From NCBI RefSeq assembly GCF_001690195.1, contig NZ_LZGM01000049.1, forward strand, positions 1 through 64,000: a stretch of 64,000 bases of DNA, read 5' to 3'. The notes below the pieces were generated by a model. The model was not told the DNA's origin. It did not search any database and saw only the letters and a list, made by a program, of their open reading frames with translations. Positions 36,564 through 51,822 of the stretch are shown piece by piece. This DNA is from Gilliamella sp. wkB108. Lineage in GTDB: Bacteria; Pseudomonadota; Gammaproteobacteria; Enterobacterales; Orbaceae. Position 1 is the stretch's first letter. The number at the start of each line of letters is the position of its first letter. Both the position numbers and the translations under genes were made by a program.

Positions 36564-37967
36564 TTAGTTGAAATTATTATTTATAATAATATTCTTTTTT
36601 TTATAAAAGAAATACGAAATCAAAATAACAACAACTAATATTAATTCAGATAATAAAATAAAATGCCCCGATTCACCAAACCAAACACCAATAATAATTA
36701 CAATATTGACAATGATTGAAATGGCCGCTAACCATGGAAATAGTGGCGATTTAAATTTTATCATCTCCTTAGGATACTTACCGTTATTGACACCTTTACG
36801 GAATTGATACTGACACCAAGCGATAATGATCCACGCAAAACAGCCCACTTGACCAGTACTTGCCACTAAATAGATATAAAGCCTGTCAGCTGCAATATAT
36901 TTAGAAAACAGTGAAACCAGTGCAATGGTTGAAATAAATAATATCCCTTTCGTTGGTACACCACGTTTGTTTACTTTGGAAAAAGATTTTGGTGCAAGAT
37001 TATCTTGAGCCATAGACCATAACATTCTCGAACTAGCATAAATTGCTGAGTTTGCCGCTGATATTGCCGCACAAAAAATCACAAACAGCATCACATAGGA
37101 AGCAAAAGTGATCCCTGCTTTATTGAAAACCCAAACAAATGGACTAATTTCATTATGTTCTGTTCCATATGGATAAACAAGCGCTAATACAGCAATGGCT
37201 AATACATAAAATAGAATAATCCGAAAAGCAACACCGATAATAATTTTCGGTAACACTGATTGTGGTGACTGCGCTTCACCAGCTGCTGATCCAATTAATT
37301 CCACTCCCTGAAATGAATAAGTAACAATGGTCATGCAGATAAATATCGACAAAAAGCCATTAGGAAACCATCCATGTTCAGTTTTAAATGTAGGCAAGAT
37401 ATGTGTATCTTGATATTGCTGATAGAGTAAGTAAACACCTATACCAATAAAAGCAATAATCGCCAAAACCTTAATTGTTGAAAACCAATATTCACTTTCG
37501 CCAAAAGCGCGAACCGAAGTCAAATGCACTGAGGTTATAACAATTAATATAAGGAGACTAAAAAGATATATGGGAATTGAAGGAAAAACTTGATGAGCTA
37601 TCATTGACGCAGCAGTTAAATCCGCAGCCATAGATAGAACCCAACTAAGCCAATATAACCAACCTATTGTATAACTCCAGATAGGATTGGGTATAAACAT
37701 TAATGCATAGTGTTGAAAAGAACCGGCATGAGGGAATGCGCAAGAAAGTTCTCCTAAACATAACATCGTCGAAAGCATGATGCTTCCTGCCAATAAATAA
37801 GCAATAATTGTTCCTAAAGGTCCAACTGTGCTTAGTGGTGCTGCAATACCTATAAATAATCCTGTCCCGATAGATCCACCTAACGAAATCATCAATAGAT
37901 GACGATTTTTTAGATTTTTCTTTAAATTACTGGGATAAGGACTTTCTTGAGATTCTGAGGTTGCCAT
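36564..37967 (-). CDS. Amino acid permease (APC superfamily)
   Basis: Amino-acid:H+ symporter of the AAT family with 467 residues and about twelve helices. The N-terminal signature NRHLLMISLGGSIGTGLFIG and PLGTIIAYLLAGSIM are typical of LysP/GabP/MmuP-like permeases. A basic or small amino acid substrate is possible and cannot be set by eye. It lies downstream of the racemase gene, but a strong terminator separates the two, so it may be read only by read-through or from its own promoter. Import of L-ornithine or lysine for the neighbouring pathway would fit the context. Confidence 0.87.
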   Translation of the reverse strand: MATSESQESPYPSNLKKNLKNRHLLMISLGGSIGTGLFIGIAAPLSTVGPLGTIIAYLLAGSIMLSTMLCLGELSCAFPHAGSFQHYALMFIPNPIWSYTIGWLYWLSWVLSMAADLTAASMIAHQVFPSIPIYLFSLLILIVITSVHLTSVRAFGESEYWFSTIKVLAIIAFIGIGVYLLYQQYQDTHILPTFKTEHGWFPNGFLSIFICMTIVTYSFQGVELIGSAAGEAQSPQSVLPKIIIGVAFRIILFYVLAIAVLALVYPYGTEHNEISPFVWVFNKAGITFASYVMLFVIFCAAISAANSAIYASSRMLWSMAQDNLAPKSFSKVNKRGVPTKGILFISTIALVSLFSKYIAADRLYIYLVASTGQVGCFAWIIIAWCQYQFRKGVNNGKYPKEMIKFKSPLFPWLAAISIIVNIVIIIGVWFGESGHFILLSELILVVVILISYFFYKKKNIIINNNFN

Positions 37968-37987
37968 GTAACCCGCCTAATGATCAA

Positions 37988-38013
37988 TAAAAACTGCTGG
38001 TTTCCCAGCAGTT
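37988..38013 (-). terminator. Rho-independent terminator after the racemase gene
   Basis: AACTGCTGG (37992-38000) pairs with CCAGCAGTT (38005-38013) around TTTC. On the minus strand it is followed by TTTTTATTG. It ends the decarboxylase-antiporter-racemase operon before the permease gene. Confidence 0.82.
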
Positions 38014-38021
38014 AACACGAA

Positions 38022-39128
38022 TTAATAAATAAACCGTTTTTCTACACCACTTGTTTGACATGCCATTAGTAATGCAGTGTAATCAAGCTCAAAACCAATG
38101 ATATCGCCAACACGCAATGTCTGAGTAACATCCTCAATATCGACTAAGGTATGATCACTAGTTTGACCTAAAATAGTAATGTTATCATCGATAGGAACAC
38201 AATTTTCTACCGGAACATCTTGACGCCCAAAGGCAAGAAGCGCTCGTTTACGTGTACCGTGATCAACAAATGTTTTACTATTTAAAAAAGCATCTACACC
38301 TAATTCACCAACGGGAACAGTTGGTTTACTATTGAGTTCAATGATTTGGGCATATAATTTATAAAGATTACTACATGCTTTATCAACTGGTTTTTTAGAA
38401 TGATGAAATTCATCTAAATATTTCATATCAACATACTCAATACCAAACTCATGTAAACCACCAATTCTCAAATGATTCAATCCTTTCGGCCAAATACCTT
38501 TGTCTAATAGATGATAACTAGTACAATTACCGGCCGATAGATATTTTATCTTAATATTGCAGGATTCTTCTACTTTACGAGCTATATGTAAGAAATCTTC
38601 ACCATTTTTGACAGTAGGTAACACTGTACCATAGCAGTTAAAGTTAGTGCCAAGCCCATAAAGCTCAACACCAGGTAAAGATAGTATTAGTTTAACAGTA
38701 TCAATAATTTCATCAATATGTTCAAACCAAATACCTTCACGTAAATCACCCATATCGACCATTAATAGCACTTGATGGATCTTTTGCTGTTTTACGGCTT
38801 CATCTGAAAGAGCCTGTATAACTTCTTTTTCACTATTTAAGCTAATATCAGCATATTTAACCACATCACTGATTTCACTTAAACAAGGGCTACGTAATAA
38901 ACAGGTTTTACAATTTAATGCATCTTTCAGTTTCTTTAAATTGTAAGTTCTTGATTCAGCAATTACATCAATTCCACCGTCAAGAACCGCTTTGGCAGTT
39001 TCAACACAACCGTCAAATACCTTATTTACCGCCATCACTTCAATGCCGTGTTTCGCTAATAGATCTTTCTCAACACGAGCATTATTTTTTAATTTACGTA
39101 GATCAATTTCTAATATAGGTTTGTACAT
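38022..39128 (-). CDS. Ornithine/alanine racemase family PLP enzyme
   Basis: Fold-type III PLP racemase, 368 residues. It resembles clostridial ornithine racemase: N-terminal ILEIDLRKLKNNARVEKDL, then the PLP lysine K36 in MAVNKVFDG. Downstream are IAESRTYNLKKLKD, KYADISLNSE, VDMGDLREG, the cysteine-containing NFNCYG and the C-terminal GELGVDAF and RKRALLAFGRQD. It is the third gene of an operon with a decarboxylase and an antiporter. I infer that it interconverts L- and D-ornithine (or lysine) to feed the decarboxylase. Alanine racemase activity is a less likely alternative. Confidence 0.85.
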   Translation of the reverse strand: MYKPILEIDLRKLKNNARVEKDLLAKHGIEVMAVNKVFDGCVETAKAVLDGGIDVIAESRTYNLKKLKDALNCKTCLLRSPCLSEISDVVKYADISLNSEKEVIQALSDEAVKQQKIHQVLLMVDMGDLREGIWFEHIDEIIDTVKLILSLPGVELYGLGTNFNCYGTVLPTVKNGEDFLHIARKVEESCNIKIKYLSAGNCTSYHLLDKGIWPKGLNHLRIGGLHEFGIEYVDMKYLDEFHHSKKPVDKACSNLYKLYAQIIELNSKPTVPVGELGVDAFLNSKTFVDHGTRKRALLAFGRQDVPVENCVPIDDNITILGQTSDHTLVDIEDVTQTLRVGDIIGFELDYTALLMACQTSGVEKRFIY

Positions 39129-39147
39129 TCTATTACTCCTCTATATT

Positions 39148-40560
39148 TTATCGTTGTGCAAGACGATTACGTCGTTGCGCTCGATGATATATCCATTCAG
39201 CTAATACAATCGCTAATACTGCACCACCTACAATTTTAGCTATATACTCTACATAACCACCCATATCAATTTGAGCAGGTGGAATGAACACTAAAATCAC
39301 TGCAAATAGCGTTGATAAAAAGCCTAAACCAGGTAAAACAATCGGCATTACTTTTCCAGGAATTTTAAAACTACGTGGTACATCTGGTTGAGTAATACGT
39401 AAACGATAATAAGCAATAAACATCACTAAGTATGGAATAAAATAACATATTGTTGTTAACGCAGTTAACATCCAATAAGCGGCTGCAATACTTGGTGATA
39501 CAAAAGTTGAAAAACATAAAACCGTTACAATAATTGCTTGGATAATTAACGCAAATGCTGGTGTTTTATAGACTGGATGTAAACGACCAATGCGTTCTCC
39601 AAGTAAATTATCTTCTTTTGATGCTTCTTGTAACATATAGATAGGGCCAACTAACCATGAATTAATTTGTCCTAATGCACCAAAGAATAAACAAATAGCC
39701 ATAACAGGTAATAACCAAGGCATATGTAATTCACCAGCCGCTGCTTCCATCGCCTGCATAACACCCGCAACAATATCAGTATCTTGAGCAGGTAACAAGG
39801 TATTAATCGCCCATGAACCAATCATATAAATACCCACAATTACCACAGCTGAAACTGCCATTGCTTTAGGGAAATCACGTTGTGGATTTCGGGTACGTCC
39901 TGCAATCATCGGTGCAACTTCAAGACCAGCAAAAGCAAACATCATACTTGATAAAAAGACAATTGTATCCCAACTGCTTAAATCAGGTAACCAATCACTT
40001 ACGTGACTATAATCGGTTGCCATTGGATGACCAGTTAATAACCATACTATAGCTAATACAATAATAATCGCTGCCGGAATAAATACCCCAAGCCAAGCGC
40101 TTACACTATTGATAATCTTAGTCCATTGCATGCCTTTAATATTCATCAGCGTCAAAATCCAAAAGACAATCATGGAACCAACACCAATAAATACTTGATT
40201 CTGCGCTAACTCCGCACTAAACATATAACCAATTGCAGTAAAACCAAATTGCAACATTAGCGGGAAGAAAAGCACACAAGAAAACAGGAAGCAAACAACG
40301 ACTATCCAGCCAATACGCTTACCAAAAGCTTCTTTAACCCAGACAAAAATCCCACCATCTTTCGGCCAGCCAGTTGAAAGCTCACCACAAACCATGGCTA
40401 ATGGGAAGAAAAGACAAAACGCAGCAATTAGCCAAAGCAACATTGCCGACGCTCCATAAGGAGCAACATTAGGAATTTGACGTAAACTTAGTATTGCAAT
40501 GACATTCATAAATACAATGTCTTTAATACCAAGTAAACTTGAATCTTTAGAATCACTCAT
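39148..40560 (-). CDS. APC-family amino acid/amine antiporter
   Basis: Member of the glutamate:GABA antiporter branch of the APC superfamily (GadC-like), 470 residues, about twelve helices. The first helix region has NVIAILSLRQIPNVAPYGASAM, and the GELSTGWPKDGGIFVWVKEAFG loop and MMFAFAGLEVAPMIAGRTRNPQRDFPKA segment are typical. It sits between the decarboxylase and the racemase genes, 54 bp and 19 bp apart. An exchange of external ornithine/lysine for internal putrescine/cadaverine is the natural role in this setting. Confidence 0.88.
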   Translation of the reverse strand: MSDSKDSSLLGIKDIVFMNVIAILSLRQIPNVAPYGASAMLLWLIAAFCLFFPLAMVCGELSTGWPKDGGIFVWVKEAFGKRIGWIVVVCFLFSCVLFFPLMLQFGFTAIGYMFSAELAQNQVFIGVGSMIVFWILTLMNIKGMQWTKIINSVSAWLGVFIPAAIIIVLAIVWLLTGHPMATDYSHVSDWLPDLSSWDTIVFLSSMMFAFAGLEVAPMIAGRTRNPQRDFPKAMAVSAVVIVGIYMIGSWAINTLLPAQDTDIVAGVMQAMEAAAGELHMPWLLPVMAICLFFGALGQINSWLVGPIYMLQEASKEDNLLGERIGRLHPVYKTPAFALIIQAIIVTVLCFSTFVSPSIAAAYWMLTALTTICYFIPYLVMFIAYYRLRITQPDVPRSFKIPGKVMPIVLPGLGFLSTLFAVILVFIPPAQIDMGGYVEYIAKIVGGAVLAIVLAEWIYHRAQRRNRLAQR

Positions 40561-40580
40561 AAATAACCTCAGATTATAAT

Positions 40581-40605
40581 ATCTGGAGCATTAAATGCCC
40601 CAGAT
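40581..40605 (-). promoter_or_regulatory. Intercistronic hairpin, decarboxylase / antiporter
   Basis: ATCTGG (40581-40586) pairs with CCAGAT (40600-40605). After one mismatch, GCAT pairs with ATGC around a TAA loop. It is not followed by a T run, so it is more likely an RNA-stability or processing element than a terminator. Confidence 0.5.
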
Positions 40606-40614
40606 AGTTCATGA

Positions 40615-42012
40615 TTAATACAGGTCGTATCCAACCATATCTTCGTAAGTATCTTCACGGCGAATCAATCGATCTTTACCATCTTTATCTATCATAACTA
40701 CAGATGTTCTTGGACGATTGTTATACACTGTTTGACTTTCAATGGTATAAGCACCTGCATCTAGGAAAGCAACAATATCACCAATTTGCGTATCTTTTGG
40801 CATTAAGAACTCTTCACCTTTAACACCTACATGGTAATAGTCACCACCATCACATAAAGGCCCAGCTAATTTGATGTATTCATCATGAGCTTCATTAATT
40901 TTAGAAGCATTGTAGACATAGAAGAACCAATCAAAATGTTGACTATCAGATAATACGCTGTAACCTGCATCAACAAATTTCCATTCAACATGCTCTTCAA
41001 CGTTTCCGTCTAAATCGTAATTAGTTTTACGTTTTTCACAAGCAACTTCAGTAACTAAAACGCCAGCTGAACCTGTTACTTTTCGACCTGGTTCAATACA
41101 GATTTCAACATCAGTTCGCCATTTATGTACTTCACGGATTACTGCATCTGCGAAGTCTTGCGCGGTAATACCTGCATACATGTTATCTTGTAATGGATCA
41201 CCATTTTCTTCATCATATTTATATGGAACTGGGATACCGCCACCTACGTTGATTAAATCAAATTTAATACCTAATACTTCTTCTAAACGACGTGATTCAT
41301 CAACTAATACTTTGGTTGCTTTGGCAAAAGGTTCTGATTCAGGAACCTGATCCCCAACATGCATGTGCAAGCCACGTAAATGCACATAAGGCATTTTAAG
41401 AATACGGCGGCAAGTCTCTTCCGCTTGTTCTAAATCAATACCAGATTTGGCATGATATGCAGTAACTAACTCAGCATGAGTTGCTGATGGCACATTCGGT
41501 TCAACACGAACACAAACATTAGCAACTTTTTTCAAGCGGGTCGAAATTTCATCAATAATATCAAGCTCATATAAGCTATCTACGTTAATAATGTAAAGAT
41601 CATTTTGGATTGCAAATTCTAAATCAACTGGTTTTTTAACGACGCCGTTGAAAACGATTTGACTACCACTAAAACCAATTTCTAAACATTTGCGTACTTC
41701 AAACATTGAGTTTGCTTCTGCGTAGATACCTGTATCTTTGATTGCTTTTAATACACCCATAACTGAACAAGTTTTTGAAGCATAGAAAATCTTAGTATTT
41801 GGATGTGCTTTAAAAGCCTCTTTTATTTCTTGAACATTACGGTCAATTTCTTTTTCAGAGAAAACATAAAAAGGAGTTGGATATTTTTTTGCTAACTCTT
41901 CCAAATTAACGCCATCAAAACATAATTTACCGTTGTCAGCACTGAAACGGCGATCTTTTGTTACAAGATCTGTGCGTAATTTGTTATAATTTGACATAAT
42001 TGTGTCGGACAT
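40615..42012 (-). CDS. dokD: D-ornithine/D-lysine decarboxylase-like PLP enzyme
   Basis: Fold-type III PLP decarboxylase, 465 residues, of the diaminopimelate/ornithine decarboxylase family. The PLP lysine is K80 in FYASKTCSV and the glycine loop is NVGGGIPV. Near the C-terminus C387-D388 in LCDGGD resembles ornithine decarboxylase (CDG) rather than diaminopimelate decarboxylase (CES). TVYNNRPR follows. The gene set around it (racemase, antiporter, sigma-54 activator) resembles that of Salmonella STM2360, reported to be a D-ornithine/D-lysine decarboxylase. I infer the same activity, giving putrescine or cadaverine. GGAGG precedes the ATG; a second ATG lies 15 bp further in. Confidence 0.82.
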   Translation of the reverse strand: MSDTIMSNYNKLRTDLVTKDRRFSADNGKLCFDGVNLEELAKKYPTPFYVFSEKEIDRNVQEIKEAFKAHPNTKIFYASKTCSVMGVLKAIKDTGIYAEANSMFEVRKCLEIGFSGSQIVFNGVVKKPVDLEFAIQNDLYIINVDSLYELDIIDEISTRLKKVANVCVRVEPNVPSATHAELVTAYHAKSGIDLEQAEETCRRILKMPYVHLRGLHMHVGDQVPESEPFAKATKVLVDESRRLEEVLGIKFDLINVGGGIPVPYKYDEENGDPLQDNMYAGITAQDFADAVIREVHKWRTDVEICIEPGRKVTGSAGVLVTEVACEKRKTNYDLDGNVEEHVEWKFVDAGYSVLSDSQHFDWFFYVYNASKINEAHDEYIKLAGPLCDGGDYYHVGVKGEEFLMPKDTQIGDIVAFLDAGAYTIESQTVYNNRPRTSVVMIDKDGKDRLIRREDTYEDMVGYDLY

Positions 42013-42070
42013 ATGACCTCCAGTTAATTAGTACATTAAAAAGATATGTAAAAAGGTTTCTCACTTACAA

Positions 42071-42086
42071 TGCAATCAGCATGCCA
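42071..42086 (-). promoter_or_regulatory. Sigma-54 promoter of the decarboxylase operon
   Basis: On the minus strand this reads TGGCATGCTGATTGCA, matching TGGCAC-N5-TTGCA with the GG and GC elements 12 bases apart. It lies 59 bp before the decarboxylase ATG. The divergent neighbour is a sigma-54 activator, which supports the call. Confidence 0.85.
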
Positions 42087-42129
42087 ACTTATAAAACACT
42101 AATAATCAATTAGTTAACAAAATAATTAC

Positions 42130-42180
42130 AAAAACAATATTAGTCATTAAGTATAAATTTTGTTTTTATGACGGAAATTT
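42130..42180. promoter_or_regulatory. Candidate activator binding region
   Basis: An inverted repeat AAAAACAA (42130-42137) / TTGTTTTT (42160-42167) and an adjoining imperfect repeat TGACGGAAATTTGTCG (42168 onward) lie 45-110 bp upstream of the sigma-54 promoter, where enhancer sites are expected. The match is by position and symmetry only. Confidence 0.35.
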
Positions 42181-42272
42181 GTCGTTCTTGTTAGTGATGG
42201 TTGAAAGATATTTAAATACAAAAATCAAACTACATTGAGTAAATAATTCGAATTTCAAAAGGTACCAATATC

Positions 42273-43709
42273 ATGATAATTGATCCTGAGTTATTACAAG
42301 CATTGGAAATTTTTAAACATTTCTTTGACTTAATACATCAGCCAATGGCCATTATCGATAAAGAAGGTAAATATATTTATTATAATCAGGAAAGCGCAGA
42401 TCTTGACGGTTTTCCTAAAGAACAAGCAATAGGCAAACCACTGCTCAAAGTTTATCCTAATTTGAAAAAAGAAGATAGTACTATGTTGCAATCTTTGCTA
42501 CAGGGGAAAGAGTATCAAGATACTTATCAATCTTATTATAATCATGTGGGTAAATTAGTCGATTATCTACATACTACTGTACCTCTTTATAACAACAAAC
42601 AAGAGATCGTTGGTGCAGTCGAAATTGGACGCGATTTATCTACCGTTCGACAACTTCAAGATCAAGTATTTAATCTAAATAGTAAGTTATACCAAAATAC
42701 CGAACAACCTCTACCAGAAATTATCTTTGCATCTAAAAAAATGCAAGAAGTTATCGATCAGACCAATATTTTAGGCGCGAATGATGTGCCTGTGTTAATT
42801 GTTGGCGAAACCGGTACGGGAAAAGAGTTATTTGCTCGCTTAATTCATCAAACCAGTCATCGTCGTGATAAGGCATTTATTTCTCTAAATTGTGGCGCTT
42901 TACCTACGACATTAATTGAAAGTACTTTATTTGGTACCGTTAAAGGTGCGTTTACCGGCGCTGAAAATCGTCAAGGGTATTTAGAATTAGCCAATGGTGG
43001 TACTTTATTTCTTGATGAACTCAACGCAATGCCACTGGATATGCAAAGTAAATTACTACGATTTTTACAAGAAAAAACCTATTGGCAATTAGGTGGCAAT
43101 AAAGAAAAACACTCTGATGTCCGTATTGTTGCAGCCATGAATGAATCGCCTGCGGATCTATTAAATAGTGGTAAATTGCGCAGCGATCTGTTTTATCGTT
43201 TAAATGTCGGTTTGATCAAGTTACCTGCATTACGGGAAAGAACTGAAGACATACCTGTATTAGCAAGGTATTTTATTGATAAACATAAAAATGATGTAAA
43301 TGTAGTCATTAGCGGAATTAGTGAACATGCACTGCAACAATTAATATCCGCACCTTGGCCGGGTAATGTGCGTATGTTAGAAAATGCCATTGTCAGAAGT
43401 ATGGTACTGCAAAATGAACCGGGTGAATTACAACACATTACGCTCGATGATGAGTTATTTGATATCAATACTCCTTATCCACAAAATGAAGTTAATAGTA
43501 AACCTGAAAAAGCGGTAATAAATTATAGTGGCGAAAATAATAGTTTAACAGAACAAGTTGAAAGTTATGAGCGACAACTTATTGTTAATGCTTTAAATCA
43601 AGCTAATGGTAAAATCATTATCGCCGCTAAATTATTGAATATTTCTCGTACAACTTTGCAATATAAAGTAAAAAAATACAATATTCAGTTAGGTGTGCTT
43701 GATAGCTAG
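42273..43709 (+). CDS. Sigma-54-dependent activator with PAS sensor
   Basis: Enhancer-binding protein of 478 residues. A PAS domain (about 15-125) probably senses a small ligand. The AAA+ domain (about 150-385) has Walker A GETGTGKE at 178-185, the sigma-54 contact loop GAFTGA at 225-230 and Walker B TLFLDEL at 244-250. A Fis-type helix-turn-helix ends the protein (about 430-470, ANGKIIIAAKLLNISRTTLQYKV). There is no receiver domain, so it is not a two-component regulator. It is divergent from the decarboxylase operon, whose promoter is sigma-54 type, and is its likely activator. Confidence 0.9.
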   Translation: MIIDPELLQALEIFKHFFDLIHQPMAIIDKEGKYIYYNQESADLDGFPKEQAIGKPLLKVYPNLKKEDSTMLQSLLQGKEYQDTYQSYYNHVGKLVDYLHTTVPLYNNKQEIVGAVEIGRDLSTVRQLQDQVFNLNSKLYQNTEQPLPEIIFASKKMQEVIDQTNILGANDVPVLIVGETGTGKELFARLIHQTSHRRDKAFISLNCGALPTTLIESTLFGTVKGAFTGAENRQGYLELANGGTLFLDELNAMPLDMQSKLLRFLQEKTYWQLGGNKEKHSDVRIVAAMNESPADLLNSGKLRSDLFYRLNVGLIKLPALRERTEDIPVLARYFIDKHKNDVNVVISGISEHALQQLISAPWPGNVRMLENAIVRSMVLQNEPGELQHITLDDELFDINTPYPQNEVNSKPEKAVINYSGENNSLTEQVESYERQLIVNALNQANGKIIIAAKLLNISRTTLQYKVKKYNIQLGVLDS

Positions 43710-43726
43710 CAAAATAATGTTAGAAA

Positions 43727-44911
43727 TTATAAATCAATAGCCTCAGCACAAGCAAAAGCACTGCTCCAGGCCCATTGAAAATTGTAACCACCTAACCACC
43801 CAGACACATCTACAACCTCACCAATAAAATAGAGGTTGGGTTGTGTTTTTGCTTGCATCGTTTTTGATGATAAGGCATCTGTACTCACGCCACCTAATGT
43901 CACTTCAGCAGTACGATACCCCTCTGTACCATTAGGAGTAATACACCATTGAGATAAAGCCTGATAAAGTGCTTGTTGTTGCTTACTATTAAGTTGTTTT
44001 ACAGGTAGATCAGGGATAATGTTAAGTTGAATTAACACATCAACAAGCCGTTTAGGTAAAATTTGTCCTAAACAATTTTTAAGCGTCTGTTTTCGATTGT
44101 TTTCAAGTAACGGTTGAAACTGAACTGCAAATGACCAATCCGGCAACAAATTAATAATAATTGGTTCACCAGCTTGCCAATAACTAGAAATTTGTAAAAT
44201 TGCAGGCCCGGAAAGTCCACGATGAGTAAACAGTAGATTTTCTTTAAAACTCATTTTTGTGTTAGAAACTTCAACAGGGATTGCTATTCCAGATAAAGTC
44301 GATAAAACATCTAACAATGGCTTATGTAAAGTAAACGGAACCAAACCCGCTTTTACTGGTACAACAGGTATAGCAAATTTTTCAGCTATTTTATAACCAA
44401 TTGACGTCATACCGAGTGCAGGCATAGATAAACCACCGGTTGCCACGATAACCTTATCACTCTCAATAACACCTTGAGAAGTATGTAATTTGAATTGTTG
44501 ATTATAGGACTCGATATTTTCAACTTGAGTTTGCAGCTTAAATTTAACAGAACCTTTTTGACACTCGTTAACTAACATATCAACAATATCTTGTGCTGAA
44601 TTATCACAAAATAATTGACCATGATCTTTTTCATGATAAGCAATATGATATTGATTGACTAATTGAATAAAATCCCACTGCGTAAAACGCTTTAAGGCAG
44701 ATTTACAAAAATGTGGATTTTGAGATAAATAATTTACCGACTCAATATTAAGATTAGTAAAATTACATTTACCACCACCGGACATTAAAATTTTTCGTCC
44801 GGTTTTTTTACCATTATCAACGACTGTAACATCATAACCTTTTTGCCCAAGTAACCCAGCACAAAAAAGCCCTGCCGCACCGGCACCAATAATAGTGATT
44901 TTAGTTTGCAT
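43727..44911 (-). CDS. NAD(P)/FAD-dependent oxidoreductase (HI0933/YhiN family)
   Basis: Flavoprotein of the HI0933/YhiN/BaiN family, 394 residues. The FAD-binding dinucleotide motif IIGAGAAGLFCAG is at about 7-19. KTGRKILMSGGGKCNFTN (about 36-53), VIVATGGLSMPALGMTSIGY and the C-terminal GEVVDVSGWLGGYNFQWAWSSAFACAEAI are diagnostic. The reaction in most bacteria is unknown; BaiN of clostridia is associated with bile-acid reduction, which cannot be transferred here. It converges on the sigma-54 activator gene with 17 bp between. Confidence 0.88.
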   Translation of the reverse strand: MQTKITIIGAGAAGLFCAGLLGQKGYDVTVVDNGKKTGRKILMSGGGKCNFTNLNIESVNYLSQNPHFCKSALKRFTQWDFIQLVNQYHIAYHEKDHGQLFCDNSAQDIVDMLVNECQKGSVKFKLQTQVENIESYNQQFKLHTSQGVIESDKVIVATGGLSMPALGMTSIGYKIAEKFAIPVVPVKAGLVPFTLHKPLLDVLSTLSGIAIPVEVSNTKMSFKENLLFTHRGLSGPAILQISSYWQAGEPIIINLLPDWSFAVQFQPLLENNRKQTLKNCLGQILPKRLVDVLIQLNIIPDLPVKQLNSKQQQALYQALSQWCITPNGTEGYRTAEVTLGGVSTDALSSKTMQAKTQPNLYFIGEVVDVSGWLGGYNFQWAWSSAFACAEAIDL

Positions 44912-44985
44912 AATGATTAATTATATTAATAGATAGGTAAAATTATAGCAGGAATAAAGATAATTATGTAAAACTTATATTTGAA

Positions 44986-45029
44986 CAAAAAAGCTTAATC
45001 CCACTAGCTACTACCTGCGGAATTAAGCT
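44986..45029 (-). terminator. Rho-independent terminator of the DUF2846 gene
   Basis: AGCTTAAT-C-CC (44992-45002) pairs with GG-A-ATTAAGCT (45019-45029). On the minus strand the stem is followed by TTTTTTG. Confidence 0.7.
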
Positions 45030-45083
45030 GTTTATTATTTAAATTTCTCGCATAACTGTATACATTAAAAAGATAAAGTACAA

Positions 45084-45533
45084 CTATTCTGTTTTGATTA
45101 ACTTACTTTTCATTATGCTTTTTTTGCCGACACTTTCATCAACCTGTTCAAGGTCAGCCCCACCTACAAACACACCCATTTTTATAAATTGTCTAATAAA
45201 ATAATTTTTTCCACCACTGGTCAAAATGTTCATACTATTATTACTAAACTCAGACTCTGTCTCAATAAGATGGGAACCTGATGGAACAACTTTATAAAAA
45301 TAGGTTTTATCCGCTGTTTCACCTAAACGTACGCCATCAAGAAAAATAGCTTTCTTAAGAGCTTTACCAACAAAACTGTCTCTAAAAATATAAATTCCTG
45401 CAGAGTTATTATCAGGCAAAGCAAATTCTTTCGCTTCACTGTCTAATTTAGGATCAGCTAAATCTACTTTGGCAGAACACCCAATAAATAATAAACTTGC
45501 ACCTAATAAAATTAGTATTTTAAAAAATTTCAT
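45084..45533 (-). CDS. DUF2846-type lipoprotein
   Basis: A 149-residue lipoprotein of the DUF2846 type. The signal ends in the lipobox LLFIGC (C19). The residue after the cysteine is Ser, so outer-membrane sorting is expected. The body has the family pattern AGIYIFRDSFVGKALKKAIFLDG (about 46-68), ETADKTYFYKVVPSGSHLIETESE and NYFIRQFIKMG. Function is unknown. It is transcribed alone, with a terminator behind it and a divergent gltB in front. Confidence 0.78.
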   Translation of the reverse strand: MKFFKILILLGASLLFIGCSAKVDLADPKLDSEAKEFALPDNNSAGIYIFRDSFVGKALKKAIFLDGVRLGETADKTYFYKVVPSGSHLIETESEFSNNSMNILTSGGKNYFIRQFIKMGVFVGGADLEQVDESVGKKSIMKSKLIKTE

Positions 45534-45867
45534 AATATAAATAATTCCTTTTTAATCATGGTCAATTTCAATTTTTCGATATGAATAAAATTTATCTTAC
45601 TAAAAAAACAAACATAATTATCATTAATAGCATTGAATATTAATAATCTGTATAACTTTAAATCAGATGATTACGAAATTCAACTAAGATAAAAACAATT
45701 TTGGCTCATTAGTTTCATTAATAACTTTAGTAAAAGTTATGAAAAGATTGACTTATAAGTAATATTTATTTGACCAAAATACTATTTTTCTTTAATTTCT
45801 CTGCCTATATAGGATAAAACCCTATACCTTCTCAAATTATAAAAAACGATTAATTAGAGGCAATGCT
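45534..45867. promoter_or_regulatory. Divergent region upstream of gltB
   Basis: A 334-bp AT-rich gap with no gene. It holds an inverted repeat ATAACTTT-AGTA-AAAGTTAT (45721-45740) and the palindrome CCTATATAGG (45804-45813). TTGACC with TAATTT 17 bp downstream (45770-45798) is a possible sigma-70 promoter. No sigma-54 consensus was found here. Confidence 0.4.
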
Positions 45868-51751
<5,884 letters not shown>

Positions 51752-51778
51752 TTCACAAATTAGATTAAATCTGAACAC

Positions 51779-51813
51779 TCGCCCCATCTAACCTCAAGTG
51801 GGGCGATTTTTTA
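51779..51813 (+). terminator. Rho-independent terminator of gltBD
   Basis: TCGCCCCA (51779-51786) pairs with TGGGGCGA (51799-51806) around a 12-nt loop, followed by TTTTTTAT. Confidence 0.88.
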
Positions 51814-51822
51814 TATCAATAT

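Noticed and set aside
40615-42012. Diaminopimelate decarboxylase (lysA) for the PLP decarboxylase
   Set aside because: The CDG motif in place of CES and the racemase/antiporter/sigma-54 context argue against a lysine-biosynthetic enzyme, although the fold is the same.
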